Shown: positions 13,391 through 21,849 of the stretch, piece by piece
How positions within the stretch are numbered: position 1 is the first letter of the stretch
Layout of the letters: each line of letters starts with the position of its first letter
NCBI GenBank assembly: GCA_900769845.1
Contig: CAAGIF010000273.1
Span: 1-29,242, forward strand
Direction: 5' to 3'
Origin: an uncultured Oscillospiraceae bacterium
Lineage (GTDB): Bacteria > Bacillota_A > Clostridia > Oscillospirales > Oscillospiraceae
Length of the DNA: 29,242 nt
The notes under the pieces: generated by a model
What the model saw: the letters and a program-made list of their open reading frames with translations, nothing else
Databases searched by the model: none
What the model was told of the DNA's origin: nothing
Translations under genes and position numbers: made by a program

Positions 13391-13427
13391 ACATTCTTTG
13401 ATAGAATGTTAAGGTTGAAAATATAAA
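13391..13427 (+). promoter_or_regulatory. tig promoter with a palindrome around the -35 box
   Basis: TTGATA (13398-13403) and TATAAA (13422-13427) are 18 nt apart. A perfect 7-bp inverted repeat, ACATTCT (13391-13397) and AGAATGT (13403-13409), straddles the -35 box and could be an operator. No CIRCE or CtsR-type heat-shock site was seen. Confidence 0.55.
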
Positions 13428-13430
13428 TAA

Positions 13431-13453
13431 TTGATTGCCTGGCAGGCAATCAA
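13431..13453 (+). promoter_or_regulatory. Hairpin in the tig leader
   Basis: TTGATTGCCT pairs perfectly with AGGCAATCAA around a GGC loop, just after the -10 box and before the ribosome binding site at 13458. There is no T tract, so an mRNA stabiliser or regulatory hairpin is more likely than a terminator. Confidence 0.5.
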
Positions 13454-13474
13454 GTTTCAGGAGGATTACAAACT

Positions 13475-14761
13475 ATGAATGTTAAGAGCATTGAAAAGAA
13501 TGGCAATCAGGCCACAATCGTGGTGGAGATCGACAAGGAACTGATGGAAAAGGGCGTTAACGCCGCTTACCTGAAGGCCCGCAAGCAGATTATGATCCCC
13601 GGCTTCCGCAAGGGCAAGGCTCCCCGGAAGATGATCGCGTCCATTTACGGCGCTCATGTTTTCTATGAAGACGGCCTGGAAGAAATCTTCCCCGAAGTCT
13701 ACCAGTATGCTGTTGTCGACCAGGATGTGAAGGCTATTGGCCGTCCCAGCCTGACCGATATGGACATCAACGAAGAGAACATTGTTACTTTGACTCTGAC
13801 CACCGATGTGTATCCCGAGGTCACTCTCGGCCAGTACAAGGGTCTGGAAGTTGAAAAGGAAGAAGCTTCCGTTACCGATGAGCAGGTGCAGTCTGAACTG
13901 GACCGGATGGCTCAGAATGTTGCTTCCACTGAGGTTGTTGAGAAGGCTGCCGAGATGGGCGACACCGCCAACATCGACTTCGAAGGCTTTGACAACGGTG
14001 TTCCCTTCGACGGCGGTAAGGGCGATAACTTTGATCTGAAGCTGGGCAGCGGTCAGTTTGTTCCCGGTTTTGAGGAGCAGGTCGTCGGCATGACCGCAGG
14101 CGAGGAGAAGGACATCGACATTACTTTCCCCGAGGATTACCATGCAGAGCTGGCCGGTAAGGCTGTTGTATTTCATGTGAAGCTGAACAAGGTTACTGTG
14201 ACCAATGTTCCCGAGCAGGACGATGAGTTCGCCAAGGATGTTTCCGAGTTTGACAGCCTGGATGAGCTGAAGGCCGATATCCGCGCCAAGGCTCTGGAGC
14301 AGGCTCAGAAGCAGATCGATTCCGCTTTTGAGAACACCTGCGTTGAGAAGGCCGCTGAGAATACCCAGGTGGATATGCCCAATGCGCTGATCGAGTCCGA
14401 GCTGGACAACCAGATGGACCGTTTCGGCTATCAGCTGCAGATGAGCGGCTACTCCATGGAAGCTTACGCCAAGATGATGGGCGGCGATGTCAACACTATG
14501 CGTAACGCATTCCGTCCCGCTGCCGAGAAGCAGGCTAAGATCAATGTCACCCTGACCAAGATCATCGAGACCGAGGCGATCACTGTTTCCGAGGAAGAGA
14601 TGGAAGCTGAGTTTGAGGCTCTGGCAAAGCAGTACGAGCTGGAAATTGAGAAGGTCAAGCAGATGGTTCCCGCTGAGGAGCTGAAGGCTTCCCTGGAAAA
14701 CCGCAAGGCTGTTAAGCTGATCGTGGACAGCGCTGTTGCTGTTGCTCCCAAGGCTGAGTAA
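13475..14761 (+). CDS. tig: trigger factor
   Basis: A 428-aa ribosome-associated chaperone and peptidyl-prolyl isomerase. The N-terminal ribosome-binding domain contains the signature GFRKGKAPRKMI (about 44-55). The FKBP-like domain is at about 160-245, with GDTANIDFEGF and FVPGFEEQVVGM. The C-terminal helical chaperone domain follows. Length is standard. AGGAGGA lies 10 nt before the ATG. It precedes clpP-clpX-lon, the usual order, and codon use is strongly biased as in a highly expressed gene. Confidence 0.98.
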   Translation: MNVKSIEKNGNQATIVVEIDKELMEKGVNAAYLKARKQIMIPGFRKGKAPRKMIASIYGAHVFYEDGLEEIFPEVYQYAVVDQDVKAIGRPSLTDMDINEENIVTLTLTTDVYPEVTLGQYKGLEVEKEEASVTDEQVQSELDRMAQNVASTEVVEKAAEMGDTANIDFEGFDNGVPFDGGKGDNFDLKLGSGQFVPGFEEQVVGMTAGEEKDIDITFPEDYHAELAGKAVVFHVKLNKVTVTNVPEQDDEFAKDVSEFDSLDELKADIRAKALEQAQKQIDSAFENTCVEKAAENTQVDMPNALIESELDNQMDRFGYQLQMSGYSMEAYAKMMGGDVNTMRNAFRPAAEKQAKINVTLTKIIETEAITVSEEEMEAEFEALAKQYELEIEKVKQMVPAEELKASLENRKAVKLIVDSAVAVAPKAE

Positions 14762-14790
14762 TTCTCTGCATTTTATGAATTCAGACCGGC

Positions 14791-14867
14791 CGCAGCGGTA
14801 CATATTTCGTGTACCGCTGCGCGGATCTTAACCCGCCGGTAGGAATAACCTTCCTGCGGAATGGTTA
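14791..14867 (+). promoter_or_regulatory. Two hairpins between tig and clpP
   Basis: A perfect 12-bp stem (14791-14802 with 14810-14821) is followed by a weaker hairpin (TAACCTTCC with GGAATGGTTA, 14846-14867). Neither has a T tract. They may separate or tune tig and clpP expression; no clear promoter was found in the 140-bp gap. Confidence 0.45.
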
Positions 14868-14901
14868 GAATGTTTCAAACCCACTGAAAGGAGACATCAC
14901 C

Positions 14902-15483
14902 ATGAGTTTTATTCCCTATGTTATTGAGCAGACCAGCCGCGGCGAACGCAGCTTTGATATTTTCTCCCGTCTGCTCAACGACCGTATTATTTTCCTGTCC
15001 GAGGAGGTCAACGATACCACCGCATCCTTGATCGTTGCCCAGCTTCTGTATCTGGAGGCTCAGGATCCGGATAAGGATATCCAGTTCTACATCAACAGTC
15101 CCGGCGGCAGTGTCACTGCCGGTATGGCTATCTATGATACCATGCAGTATATCAAGTGCGATGTGGCAACCATTTGCGTGGGCATGGCAGCTTCCATGGG
15201 CGCTTTTCTGCTGTCCGCAGGCACCAAGGGCAAGCGTTTGGCTCTGCCTAATGCAGAGATCATGATTCACCAGCCCTCCGCCGGTACCCAGGGTCAGATC
15301 ACGGATATGGCCATCCACATGAAGCGGCTGCAGACCATTAAGGAGCGGATGAACCGCATTCTTGCGGAGAATACCGGCAAGTCCATCGAGGAAGTTACCG
15401 CAGCCTGTGAGCGGGATAATTTTATGACCGCCCAGGAAGCGCTGGAATTCGGCCTTGTGGATCGGGTTCTTGACCGTCACTAA
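14902..15483 (+). CDS. clpP: ATP-dependent Clp protease proteolytic subunit
   Basis: A 193-aa ClpP serine peptidase, which forms the tetradecameric chamber used by ClpX. The catalytic triad is Ser98 (GMAASMGAF), His123 (MIHQPSAG) and Asp172 (ERDNFM). N-terminal [20 protein letters not shown] is typical of the axial-loop region. AAAGGAG lies 8 nt before the ATG. clpX follows after 23 bp. Confidence 0.98.
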   Translation: MSFIPYVIEQTSRGERSFDIFSRLLNDRIIFLSEEVNDTTASLIVAQLLYLEAQDPDKDIQFYINSPGGSVTAGMAIYDTMQYIKCDVATICVGMAASMGAFLLSAGTKGKRLALPNAEIMIHQPSAGTQGQITDMAIHMKRLQTIKERMNRILAENTGKSIEEVTAACERDNFMTAQEALEFGLVDRVLDRH

Positions 15484-15506
15484 TTTCAGGAAAGGCAGAC
15501 AAATCC

Positions 15507-16769
15507 ATGGCTAAAAAAGACGAGCAGCCCATCTGCTGCAGTTTTTGCGGCAGAAAAGAAAACCAGGCAGGACGGCTCATCGCCGGTCCCGGTGTGTATA
15601 TCTGCAGCGAATGTGTGCAGGCATGTACGGAGCTGCTTCAGGAAGATCTCCACTATGATGAAAAGGGGAATCTTCGCGCCCCGGAGAAGCTGCCTACGCC
15701 TGCTGAAATCAAGTCCTTTATGGACCAGTATATCATCGGACAGGAAGATGCCAAGATCGCCCTGTCTGTTGCGGTGTACAATCATTATAAGCGGATCTAC
15801 TTCGGCGCTGACGCCGATGTGGAGCTGCAGAAGAGTAACATTCTGTTGATCGGCCCCACCGGCTGCGGAAAGACCCTCTTTGCCCAGACTCTGGCGAAGA
15901 TCCTGAATGTGCCCTTTGCGATTGCGGATGCAACTACGCTGACGGAAGCCGGCTATGTTGGCGACGATGTGGAGAATATTCTTCTGCGTCTTCTCCAGGC
16001 GGCAGACTTTGATGTAGACCTTGCTGAACGGGGAATTATCTACATTGATGAGATGGATAAGATCGCCCGTAAGAGCGAAAATACCTCTATTACCCGGGAT
16101 GTTTCCGGTGAGGGCGTCCAGCAGGCTCTGCTGAAGATCCTGGAAGGCACCGTTGCTACTGTTCCTCCCCAGGGCGGGCGCAAGCATCCCCAGCAGGAAC
16201 TGATCCCCATTGACACAACCAATATTCTGTTCATCTGCGGTGGCGCCTTTGACGGGCTGGATAAGATCGTGGAGAAGAGAACGGACCGTTCCGCCATTGG
16301 CTTTGATGCTCCGGTGGAAAGCCGTGGCAAGCGGGATGTAGGCAAGCTGCTGGCCCAGGTGGAACCCGATGATCTGCTGAAGTTTGGCATCATTCCCGAG
16401 CTTGTGGGTAGACTTCCCATGATCACCTGTCTCCAGAGCCTCAGCCGGGAGGATCTGATCCGCATTCTGGTTGAGCCCAAGAATGCCATCCTGAAGCAGT
16501 ACAAGGAGCTTCTGAAAATCGATCATGTGGAGCTGGAAGTTCAGAAGGAAGCATTGAATGCCATCGCTCAGAAGGCGCTGGACCGCCGCATCGGCGCAAG
16601 AGGTCTGCGGGCTATTCTGGAGCGGATCATGATGAAGATCATGTACAAGATCCCTTCTGACCTGTTCATTCGCAAGGTCATTATTACCCCCACCTGCGTG
16701 GAGGGCGGCGACCCCGATATTATCCGCGATACCACAATTCCCAGAGAAAAACTGGGATCCAGAAGATAA
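15507..16769 (+). CDS. clpX: ATP-dependent Clp protease ATPase subunit ClpX
   Basis: A 420-aa AAA+ unfoldase that feeds substrates to ClpP. The N-terminal zinc-binding domain has Cys11/Cys14 and Cys33/Cys36. Walker A GPTGCGKT is at 115-122, the pore loop GYVG at 148-151 and Walker B IIYIDEMD at 176-183. The RKH loop (GGRKHP) is near 222. The C-terminus is complete. A terminator follows, so lon has a separate 3' context. Confidence 0.98.
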   Translation: MAKKDEQPICCSFCGRKENQAGRLIAGPGVYICSECVQACTELLQEDLHYDEKGNLRAPEKLPTPAEIKSFMDQYIIGQEDAKIALSVAVYNHYKRIYFGADADVELQKSNILLIGPTGCGKTLFAQTLAKILNVPFAIADATTLTEAGYVGDDVENILLRLLQAADFDVDLAERGIIYIDEMDKIARKSENTSITRDVSGEGVQQALLKILEGTVATVPPQGGRKHPQQELIPIDTTNILFICGGAFDGLDKIVEKRTDRSAIGFDAPVESRGKRDVGKLLAQVEPDDLLKFGIIPELVGRLPMITCLQSLSREDLIRILVEPKNAILKQYKELLKIDHVELEVQKEALNAIAQKALDRRIGARGLRAILERIMMKIMYKIPSDLFIRKVIITPTCVEGGDPDIIRDTTIPREKLGSRR

Positions 16770-16775
16770 AACTTG

Positions 16776-16804
16776 AAGGGGGTAGCATAACTACCCCCTT
16801 TTTT
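16776..16804 (+). terminator. Terminator after clpX
   Basis: AAGGGGGTAG pairs with CTACCCCCTT around a 5-nt loop and is followed by a T run, 7 nt past the clpX stop. It sits directly before the lon ribosome binding site, so lon expression depends on read-through or on a promoter inside clpX. Confidence 0.88.
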
Positions 16805-16826
16805 CCAATCAAGGAGGGAGAAACCC

Positions 16827-19229
16827 TTGAAAGAACATATGATATCCGGCAAGATGCCGGTACTTGCCCTTCGCGGTCTGGTGGTTTATCCGGATCAGAC
16901 CATTCATTTTGATGTGGGCAGGCCAAAATCCGTTATGGCTCTGGATGAAGCCATGAAGCAGAATCAGTTGATTTTCCTGGTTCCCCAGAAGAATCTGATG
17001 GATCAGGATCCTGCGCTGGAGAATTTGCACACCATAGGTGTTGTTGCCCGGGTCAAGCAGGTGCTTCGCAGCCAGGGAGAGAACCTGCGTGTTCTTGTGA
17101 CCGGCCTGTGCCGGGGCAGAATCCAGGATCTCATGCAAACGCAGCCTTATTTATTTGGATATATCCAGGCGGTTTCCGACACGGAGTTGGCAGATACCAC
17201 CCAGGCAAAAGCCCTCCGCCGGGAGGCAAATAATCTTTACGGTCTTTATTCCGAACAATTGGAGCATCCTGTCCAAGCTGTGCAGCTTCGGATGATTTCC
17301 TCTGAAAATACCGGCTTCCTTGCGGATTGTATTGCTCAAAATTCGGGTATTGAATTTTCCGGAAAGATTAAGATGCTTCACCAGCTTAACCCGGTGAAGC
17401 GGCTGGAGATGGCGGTTCGTTATCTTCGCGCCGAGATCGAAATGCTGAAACTGGAATCGGAGATCCAGGAAAAGACCAAGGCCAATATCGACCAGAATCA
17501 GCGGGACTATTACCTGCGGGAGCAGATGCGCGTCCTTCGGGAAGAACTGGGAGAAGGGGATGAGGAATCCGAATTTTCCGAGTATGAGCGCAGCATTCTT
17601 AAGCTGAATCTTTCCCAGGAATCTGAGCAGAAGCTGCTGAAGGATATCAGTCGTCTGAAAAAGCAGCCCTTCGGCTCTGCGGAGGCTGCGGTTCTTCGCA
17701 ACTATCTGGATACAGTCTTGGAGCTGCCCTGGAACAAGCGCACCAAGGAACGACTGGATATTTCCGCTGCAAGAAAGATCCTGGAACGGGATCATTTCGG
17801 TTTGGAAAAAGTGAAGGAACGGATTCTGGAAACCATTGCCGTGCGGCAAATGGCGCCCAATATGCCCCCTCAGATCCTGTGCCTGGTTGGCCCTCCCGGT
17901 GTGGGCAAAACCTCTGTTGCCTATTCCATTGCAAAGAGTTTGAACCGGAAAATGACCCGCATCTCCCTGGGCGGCATCCACGATGAGGCGGATATCCGGG
18001 GGCACCGGAAGACCTATGTGGGCGCTATGCCCGGCAGAATCATCACCGGCTTAATTCAGGCGGAATCCATGAATCCGCTTATGCTTCTCGATGAGATTGA
18101 CAAGCTGGGTCATGACCATCGGGGCGATCCCAGCGCCGCTCTTTTGGAGGTGCTGGACGCGGAGCAGAATGGCACTTATCGGGATCATTATATGGAGATC
18201 CCGCTGGACCTGTCTGATGTGCTGTTTATCACCACTGCCAATACACTGGACACCATTCCAAGACCGCTTTTGGACCGGATGGAGATCATTGAACTCGGTT
18301 CTTACACCGACGAAGAAAAGCTGATGATCGCTAAAGACCATCTGATTCCCAAGCAGCTGAAAAAGCATGGTATTAAAAAATCTCAGCTTCGGATCTCCGA
18401 CGAGGCCATTCGGGAGATCGTTGGCTGCTATACCAGAGAATCCGGTGTTAGAAAGCTGGAGCAGAATATCGCACGGATATGCAGAAAGTCTGCGATGGAA
18501 CTGCTTCAGAACCAGGAACGGAAAAAGATCACCGTATCCGGTTCCAATCTGGAAGCTTATCTGGGTGTTCGCCGGTATCTGCCGGACCGCGTTCCCGGTA
18601 CGGATCAGGTGGGTCTGGTTACCGGACTTGCCTGGACCTCTGTTGGCGGTGAAACATTGGAAGTGGAAGTCAATGTGATGGACGGATCCGGAAAGCTGGA
18701 ACTGACAGGCAATCTGGGAGATGTAATGAAGGAATCCGCCCATGCGGCCCTTAGCTATATCCGCGCCAATGCTGGCAAATTAGGTGTCGCTGCTGATTTC
18801 TATAAAACCAAGGACATCCATGTACATTTCCCCGAGGGAGCAGTTCCCAAGGACGGCCCTTCCGCGGGAATTGCGGTGTGTACCGCCATGGTTTCGGCGC
18901 TGACCGGGACCACAGTCCGGCGGGATGTGGCAATGACTGGCGAGATATCCCTGCGTGGACGGGTCATGGCTATCGGCGGTCTGAAGGAAAAGACCATGGC
19001 AGCCCTTCGACATGGAGTTTCTACGGTGATAATTCCCAAAGAAAACGAGCGGGATCTGGAGGAGATCGATCAGTCGGTTCGCAAACAGCTTAATTTCATT
19101 ACGGTATCTTCTGTGGATACGGTTTTGGATGCCGCGCTGAACCGTCAGGGATTTGAATCTGGCCAAATTATTCCGGATATCCCGGCAAGCGCTTCCAATT
19201 GTGTGAGAAAACCTTCCATCCGACAGTAA
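16827..19229 (+). CDS. lon: endopeptidase La (Lon protease)
   Basis: An 800-aa ATP-dependent serine protease of standard length. The N-terminal substrate-binding domain starts with MPVLALRGLVVYP. Walker A GPPGVGKTS is at 355-363. The proteolytic dyad is Ser679 (PKDGPSAG) and Lys722 (GGLKEKTMAA). It starts with TTG at 16827, supported by AAGGAGGGAG at proper spacing; the ATG at 16839 is less well placed. It follows clpX across a terminator, and ysxC follows 12 bp after its stop, as in Bacillus. Confidence 0.97.
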   Translation: MKEHMISGKMPVLALRGLVVYPDQTIHFDVGRPKSVMALDEAMKQNQLIFLVPQKNLMDQDPALENLHTIGVVARVKQVLRSQGENLRVLVTGLCRGRIQDLMQTQPYLFGYIQAVSDTELADTTQAKALRREANNLYGLYSEQLEHPVQAVQLRMISSENTGFLADCIAQNSGIEFSGKIKMLHQLNPVKRLEMAVRYLRAEIEMLKLESEIQEKTKANIDQNQRDYYLREQMRVLREELGEGDEESEFSEYERSILKLNLSQESEQKLLKDISRLKKQPFGSAEAAVLRNYLDTVLELPWNKRTKERLDISAARKILERDHFGLEKVKERILETIAVRQMAPNMPPQILCLVGPPGVGKTSVAYSIAKSLNRKMTRISLGGIHDEADIRGHRKTYVGAMPGRIITGLIQAESMNPLMLLDEIDKLGHDHRGDPSAALLEVLDAEQNGTYRDHYMEIPLDLSDVLFITTANTLDTIPRPLLDRMEIIELGSYTDEEKLMIAKDHLIPKQLKKHGIKKSQLRISDEAIREIVGCYTRESGVRKLEQNIARICRKSAMELLQNQERKKITVSGSNLEAYLGVRRYLPDRVPGTDQVGLVTGLAWTSVGGETLEVEVNVMDGSGKLELTGNLGDVMKESAHAALSYIRANAGKLGVAADFYKTKDIHVHFPEGAVPKDGPSAGIAVCTAMVSALTGTTVRRDVAMTGEISLRGRVMAIGGLKEKTMAALRHGVSTVIIPKENERDLEEIDQSVRKQLNFITVSSVDTVLDAALNRQGFESGQIIPDIPASASNCVRKPSIRQ

Positions 19230-19241
19230 GGAGAGAGAAAT

Positions 19242-19829
19242 ATGAATTTTCAGAAAGTTGAATTTTTGATCTCCGCCGCATCCACAAAGGACTTTCCTAA
19301 GAATCGGCTGCCGGAGATCGCCTTTGCCGGAAAATCCAATGTGGGAAAATCTTCCGTCATCAACCGGCTTCTTCAGCGGAAGAATTTTGCCCGGGTGGGG
19401 GATAGACCCGGAAAAACCATTCATATCAATTATTTCACCATCGACAGCAAATGCTATCTGGTAGATCTCCCCGGATACGGCTACGCCAAGGTGTCTCAAA
19501 AGGAAAAAGAACGGTGGGGGAAGCTGATGGAAGATTATTTTGCTGCCAACCGAATCGATCTGGGTGTTTTGATCGTGGATTATCGGCATCCTCCTACAAA
19601 AAATGACATTACCATGGCCCGGTGGTTCCTGGACAGCGGCTGTCCCTTTATCGTCCTTGCCAATAAAATGGATAAGCTGAAAAAGAGCGAGCTGGAGCCG
19701 AATCTTGCTGTTATTCGGCAGGATCTGGAACTTCCGGAAAGCTGTCCTGTTATTCCTTTCTCTGCTGAGAAGGGCAATGGACGGGATGAACTGGTCAGAT
19801 ACATCTGCGCCACGGCAGAATCCAAGTAA
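19242..19829 (+). CDS. ysxC: ribosome biogenesis GTP-binding protein YsxC/EngB
   Basis: A 195-aa EngB/YihA-family GTPase involved in 50S assembly. G1 GKSNVGKSS is at 30-38, G3 DLPGYGYAK at about 75-83 and G4 NKMDKL near residue 146. The TKDFPKNRLPEIAFAG lead-in is typical. TAAGGAGAG precedes the ATG. A strong terminator follows. lon-ysxC adjacency is conserved in Firmicutes. Confidence 0.97.
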   Translation: MNFQKVEFLISAASTKDFPKNRLPEIAFAGKSNVGKSSVINRLLQRKNFARVGDRPGKTIHINYFTIDSKCYLVDLPGYGYAKVSQKEKERWGKLMEDYFAANRIDLGVLIVDYRHPPTKNDITMARWFLDSGCPFIVLANKMDKLKKSELEPNLAVIRQDLELPESCPVIPFSAEKGNGRDELVRYICATAESK

Positions 19830-19832
19830 TTC

Positions 19833-19871
19833 AACAGGCTGCAGTTGGAAAACTGCAGCCTGTTGTTTTTT
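19833..19871 (+). terminator. Terminator after ysxC
   Basis: Two perfectly complementary 14-nt arms (19833-19846, 19851-19864) enclose a 4-nt loop and are followed by G and six T. Confidence 0.95.
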
Positions 19872-19885
19872 GTAGGGAAAAAGAC

Positions 19886-19914
19886 TGGAAAAAGCTGCAT
19901 GGATAGGGTATAAT
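19886..19914 (+). promoter_or_regulatory. Promoter of the TVP38/VTT gene
   Basis: A consensus TATAAT (19909-19914) lies 17 nt after a weak TGGAAA. The start codon at 19934 is only 20 nt downstream, so the leader is short. Confidence 0.55.
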
Positions 19915-19933
19915 GCAGAAAAGGGGTGAAACC

Positions 19934-20620
19934 ATGTCGGATAAGCACAGAAAAATCCTATATCTTCTTTCCGTTGTTATTTTTGTTTTGTTTAGCGCTT
20001 TTGTGGGCTATTATATTGGGATTCCCATGGTTCGATTTGTTCGGGAGCCGGAGCGTTTCCGGCAGTGGGTGGATTCCTCTGGCCTGCTTGGGAGGGGGAT
20101 ATTCATTGCCATGGTGACGCTGCAGGTCCTTATAGCGCTGATTCCGGGAGAACCTTTGGAGTTTGCTGCCGGTTATGCATTCGGCGCGGTGGAAGGCACT
20201 GCGCTTTCCATGGCGGGGATTTTGATCGGAAGCTGGCTTGTATTTCTTCTTGTCCGCAGATTTGGCATGAAAATGGTGGAGGTTTTCTTTCATCAGGATC
20301 AGATCCGGCATTTTCAATTTCTCCGCGATCCGGACAGGTGTCGTGTTTTGGCGCTGGTCTTGATGACCGTTCCCGGGACACCCAAGGATCTTCTCAGCTA
20401 TTTTGCAGGATTGACCCCGATTTCAGGTAAAGAGTGGCTGGTTATCGTATTGATTGGTAGAATTCCGTCCCTGGTTACATCCACCGTATCCGGCGCCGCA
20501 GCGGGCAATGAGAATTATTTGCTAACCGGTATCATGCTGGCGGTGACGCTGGTTATCAGCATCTGGGGTATCCTGTATTACAGAAGGTTGTGTCGCATAC
20601 ATAACTCCAAAACAGAGTAA
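19934..20620 (+). CDS. TVP38/TMEM64 family (VTT domain) membrane protein
   Basis: A 228-aa integral membrane protein of the SNARE-associated/VTT (DedA-like) superfamily. Membrane segments are visible at about residues 10-30, 50-75, 85-110, 130-160 and 195-215. The VTT core PLEFAAGYAFGAVEGTALSM is followed by GSWLVFLLVRRFG. Related proteins are linked to lipid flipping or membrane homeostasis; the substrate here is unknown. The ATG at 19934 has AAGGGGTGA upstream; an in-frame ATG at 19913 lies inside the -10 box and is rejected. It converges on the TSCPD gene across a bidirectional terminator. Confidence 0.85.
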   Translation: MSDKHRKILYLLSVVIFVLFSAFVGYYIGIPMVRFVREPERFRQWVDSSGLLGRGIFIAMVTLQVLIALIPGEPLEFAAGYAFGAVEGTALSMAGILIGSWLVFLLVRRFGMKMVEVFFHQDQIRHFQFLRDPDRCRVLALVLMTVPGTPKDLLSYFAGLTPISGKEWLVIVLIGRIPSLVTSTVSGAAAGNENYLLTGIMLAVTLVISIWGILYYRRLCRIHNSKTE

Positions 20621-20650
20621 TACCCACAGCCGGTCGGCTGTGGGTATTGT
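20620..20650. terminator. Bidirectional terminator between convergent genes
   Basis: ATACCCACAGCC pairs perfectly with GGCTGTGGGTAT around a 4-nt loop. It lies between the stop codons of the plus-strand VTT gene and the minus-strand TSCPD gene. Confidence 0.85.
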
Positions 20651-20902
20651 TTATCCTTTATGAATTGCATCCTTCAGAGCCTGAGCAAGCTGGTCGGGGC
20701 AGGAGGTCGTCTTCATGCCGCAATGGATGCCTTCGATTCTTGTGATCACATCTTCCACATCCATGCCTTCTACCAAAGCGCCGATGCCCTTCAAATTGCC
20801 GTTGCAGCCGCCAAAGAACTGAACATTTCTAACCTTGCCGTCCTCAATATCAAAGCTGACCATCCGGGAACAGGTTCCCCGGGTATTGTATGTATAATTC
20901 AT
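20651..20902 (-). CDS. TIGR03905 family TSCPD domain protein
   Basis: An 83-aa protein of the TIGR03905 family. The defining TSCPD motif occurs in KTTSCPDQLA near residues 64-73, with FGGCNGNLKGI and GIHCG containing further conserved Cys. The TSCPD domain also ends some ribonucleotide reductases and may bind metal; the stand-alone protein has no settled function. The ATG at 20902 has an AAAGGA site and a good minus-strand promoter. Confidence 0.9.
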   Translation of the reverse strand: MNYTYNTRGTCSRMVSFDIEDGKVRNVQFFGGCNGNLKGIGALVEGMDVEDVITRIEGIHCGMKTTSCPDQLAQALKDAIHKG

Positions 20903-20952
20903 GGTATAGGATTCCTTTCTGTTTGGATCGAAAAATTCATATTACGACCCAT

Positions 20953-20981
20953 ATTATACGCGATGTTGCCCAAGGATTCAA
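20953..20981 (-). promoter_or_regulatory. Promoter of the TSCPD gene
   Basis: On the minus strand TTGAAT (20976-20981) and TATAAT (20953-20958) are exactly 17 nt apart, giving a leader of about 45 nt. Confidence 0.75.
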
Positions 20982-21036
20982 GAGGAATTATTCTTTTTAT
21001 TCCGGTTATCCTAATGCATGGACAGGAGGAATGATT

Positions 21037-21741
21037 ATGAATCAGGACAATAAGCCGGAAATGAAGGAACAAGAGCGGGAGCAAATCCTGGAGCTTGGGT
21101 CGGATATTACCAAGGGCAAGGACGGTAATATCTATACATTGACCATCATCGGACAGGTGGAGGGGCATCAGGTTCTCCCGGAAAATTGCAAAACTACAAA
21201 ATATGAGCATGTTTTACCCCTGCTGGCAGGTCTGGAGGAAAGTGACGAGATCGACGGGCTTTTGCTTCTGCTGAATACCGTAGGCGGAGATATTGAAGCA
21301 GGACTTGCCATTGCCGAAATGATCGCCGGCATGAAAAAGCCAACGGTTTCCCTGGTGCTTGGCGGAGGGCATTCCATTGGCATCCCCCTTGCGGTGTGTA
21401 CGAAAAAATCCTTTATCACGCCTACAGCCAGCATGACCGTGCATCCCGTTCGGATGACAGGCCTTGTGGTGGGGGCGCCCCAGACCTTCCGGTATTTCCA
21501 GCGGATCCAGGAACAGATCGCGGATTTTGTCACCAGCAATTCCGGTATCAGCAAGGAGCAGTTTGAACGGTATATGATGGCTACGGGGGAAATGGCTACG
21601 GATGTGGGAACGATTCTCTACGGTAAGGAAGCAGTGGCTTCGGGTCTCATCGATGAACTGGGTGGATTAAATGACGCGCTGGCATGCCTGCATGATATGA
21701 TCCGGGAGAACAGGGAAGAGGATAGGAAAAGCAGAGGGTAA
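21037..21741 (+). CDS. tepA: TepA/ClpP-like translocation-enhancing protease
   Basis: A 234-aa member of the ClpP-like serine peptidases, TepA/YmfB type. NTVGGDIEAGLAIAEMI lies at 80-96. The nucleophile Ser113 is in LGGGHSIG and His136 in TVHPVR, followed by GLVVGAPQTFRYF. In Bacillus, TepA was linked to secretion and spore development, and its gene lies beside spoIIIE, as here with one gene between. The ATG at 21037 has AGGAGG at 7 nt; an ATG at 21031 touches that site, and the longer open frame back to 20890 overlaps the opposite-strand TSCPD gene. A terminator follows. Confidence 0.9.
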   Translation: MNQDNKPEMKEQEREQILELGSDITKGKDGNIYTLTIIGQVEGHQVLPENCKTTKYEHVLPLLAGLEESDEIDGLLLLLNTVGGDIEAGLAIAEMIAGMKKPTVSLVLGGGHSIGIPLAVCTKKSFITPTASMTVHPVRMTGLVVGAPQTFRYFQRIQEQIADFVTSNSGISKEQFERYMMATGEMATDVGTILYGKEAVASGLIDELGGLNDALACLHDMIRENREEDRKSRG

Positions 21742-21756
21742 CACCTCTGCTTCTTT
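21729..21756 (+). terminator. Terminator overlapping the tepA stop
   Basis: AAGCAGAGG pairs with CCTCTGCTT around a 6-nt loop that contains the tepA stop codon; CTTT follows. The T tract is short, so termination may be partial. Confidence 0.65.
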
Positions 21757-21789
21757 ACATACTCTTAAGAAAATATTTTGGAATCGGGG

Positions 21790-21818
21790 TGGAAATATGC
21801 GGACAAATATGGTATAAT
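21790..21818 (+). promoter_or_regulatory. Promoter of the UppP-like gene
   Basis: TATAAT (21813-21818) lies 17 nt after TGGAAA (21790-21795). The same weak -35 hexamer precedes the VTT gene promoter. Leader of about 30 nt. Confidence 0.5.
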
Positions 21819-21849
21819 AAGCTGAATTATTTTGATTAGGGGGATAGGC

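Noticed and set aside
13466..14803. A 445-codon minus-strand open frame opposite tig
   Set aside because: It is a Leu/His/Gln-rich shadow of the trigger factor gene; no start signal or family features.
20890..21036. N-terminal extension of TepA to 20890
   Set aside because: It would overlap the opposite-strand TSCPD gene and its promoter; the ATG at 21037 has an ideal ribosome binding site and gives a normal TepA length.
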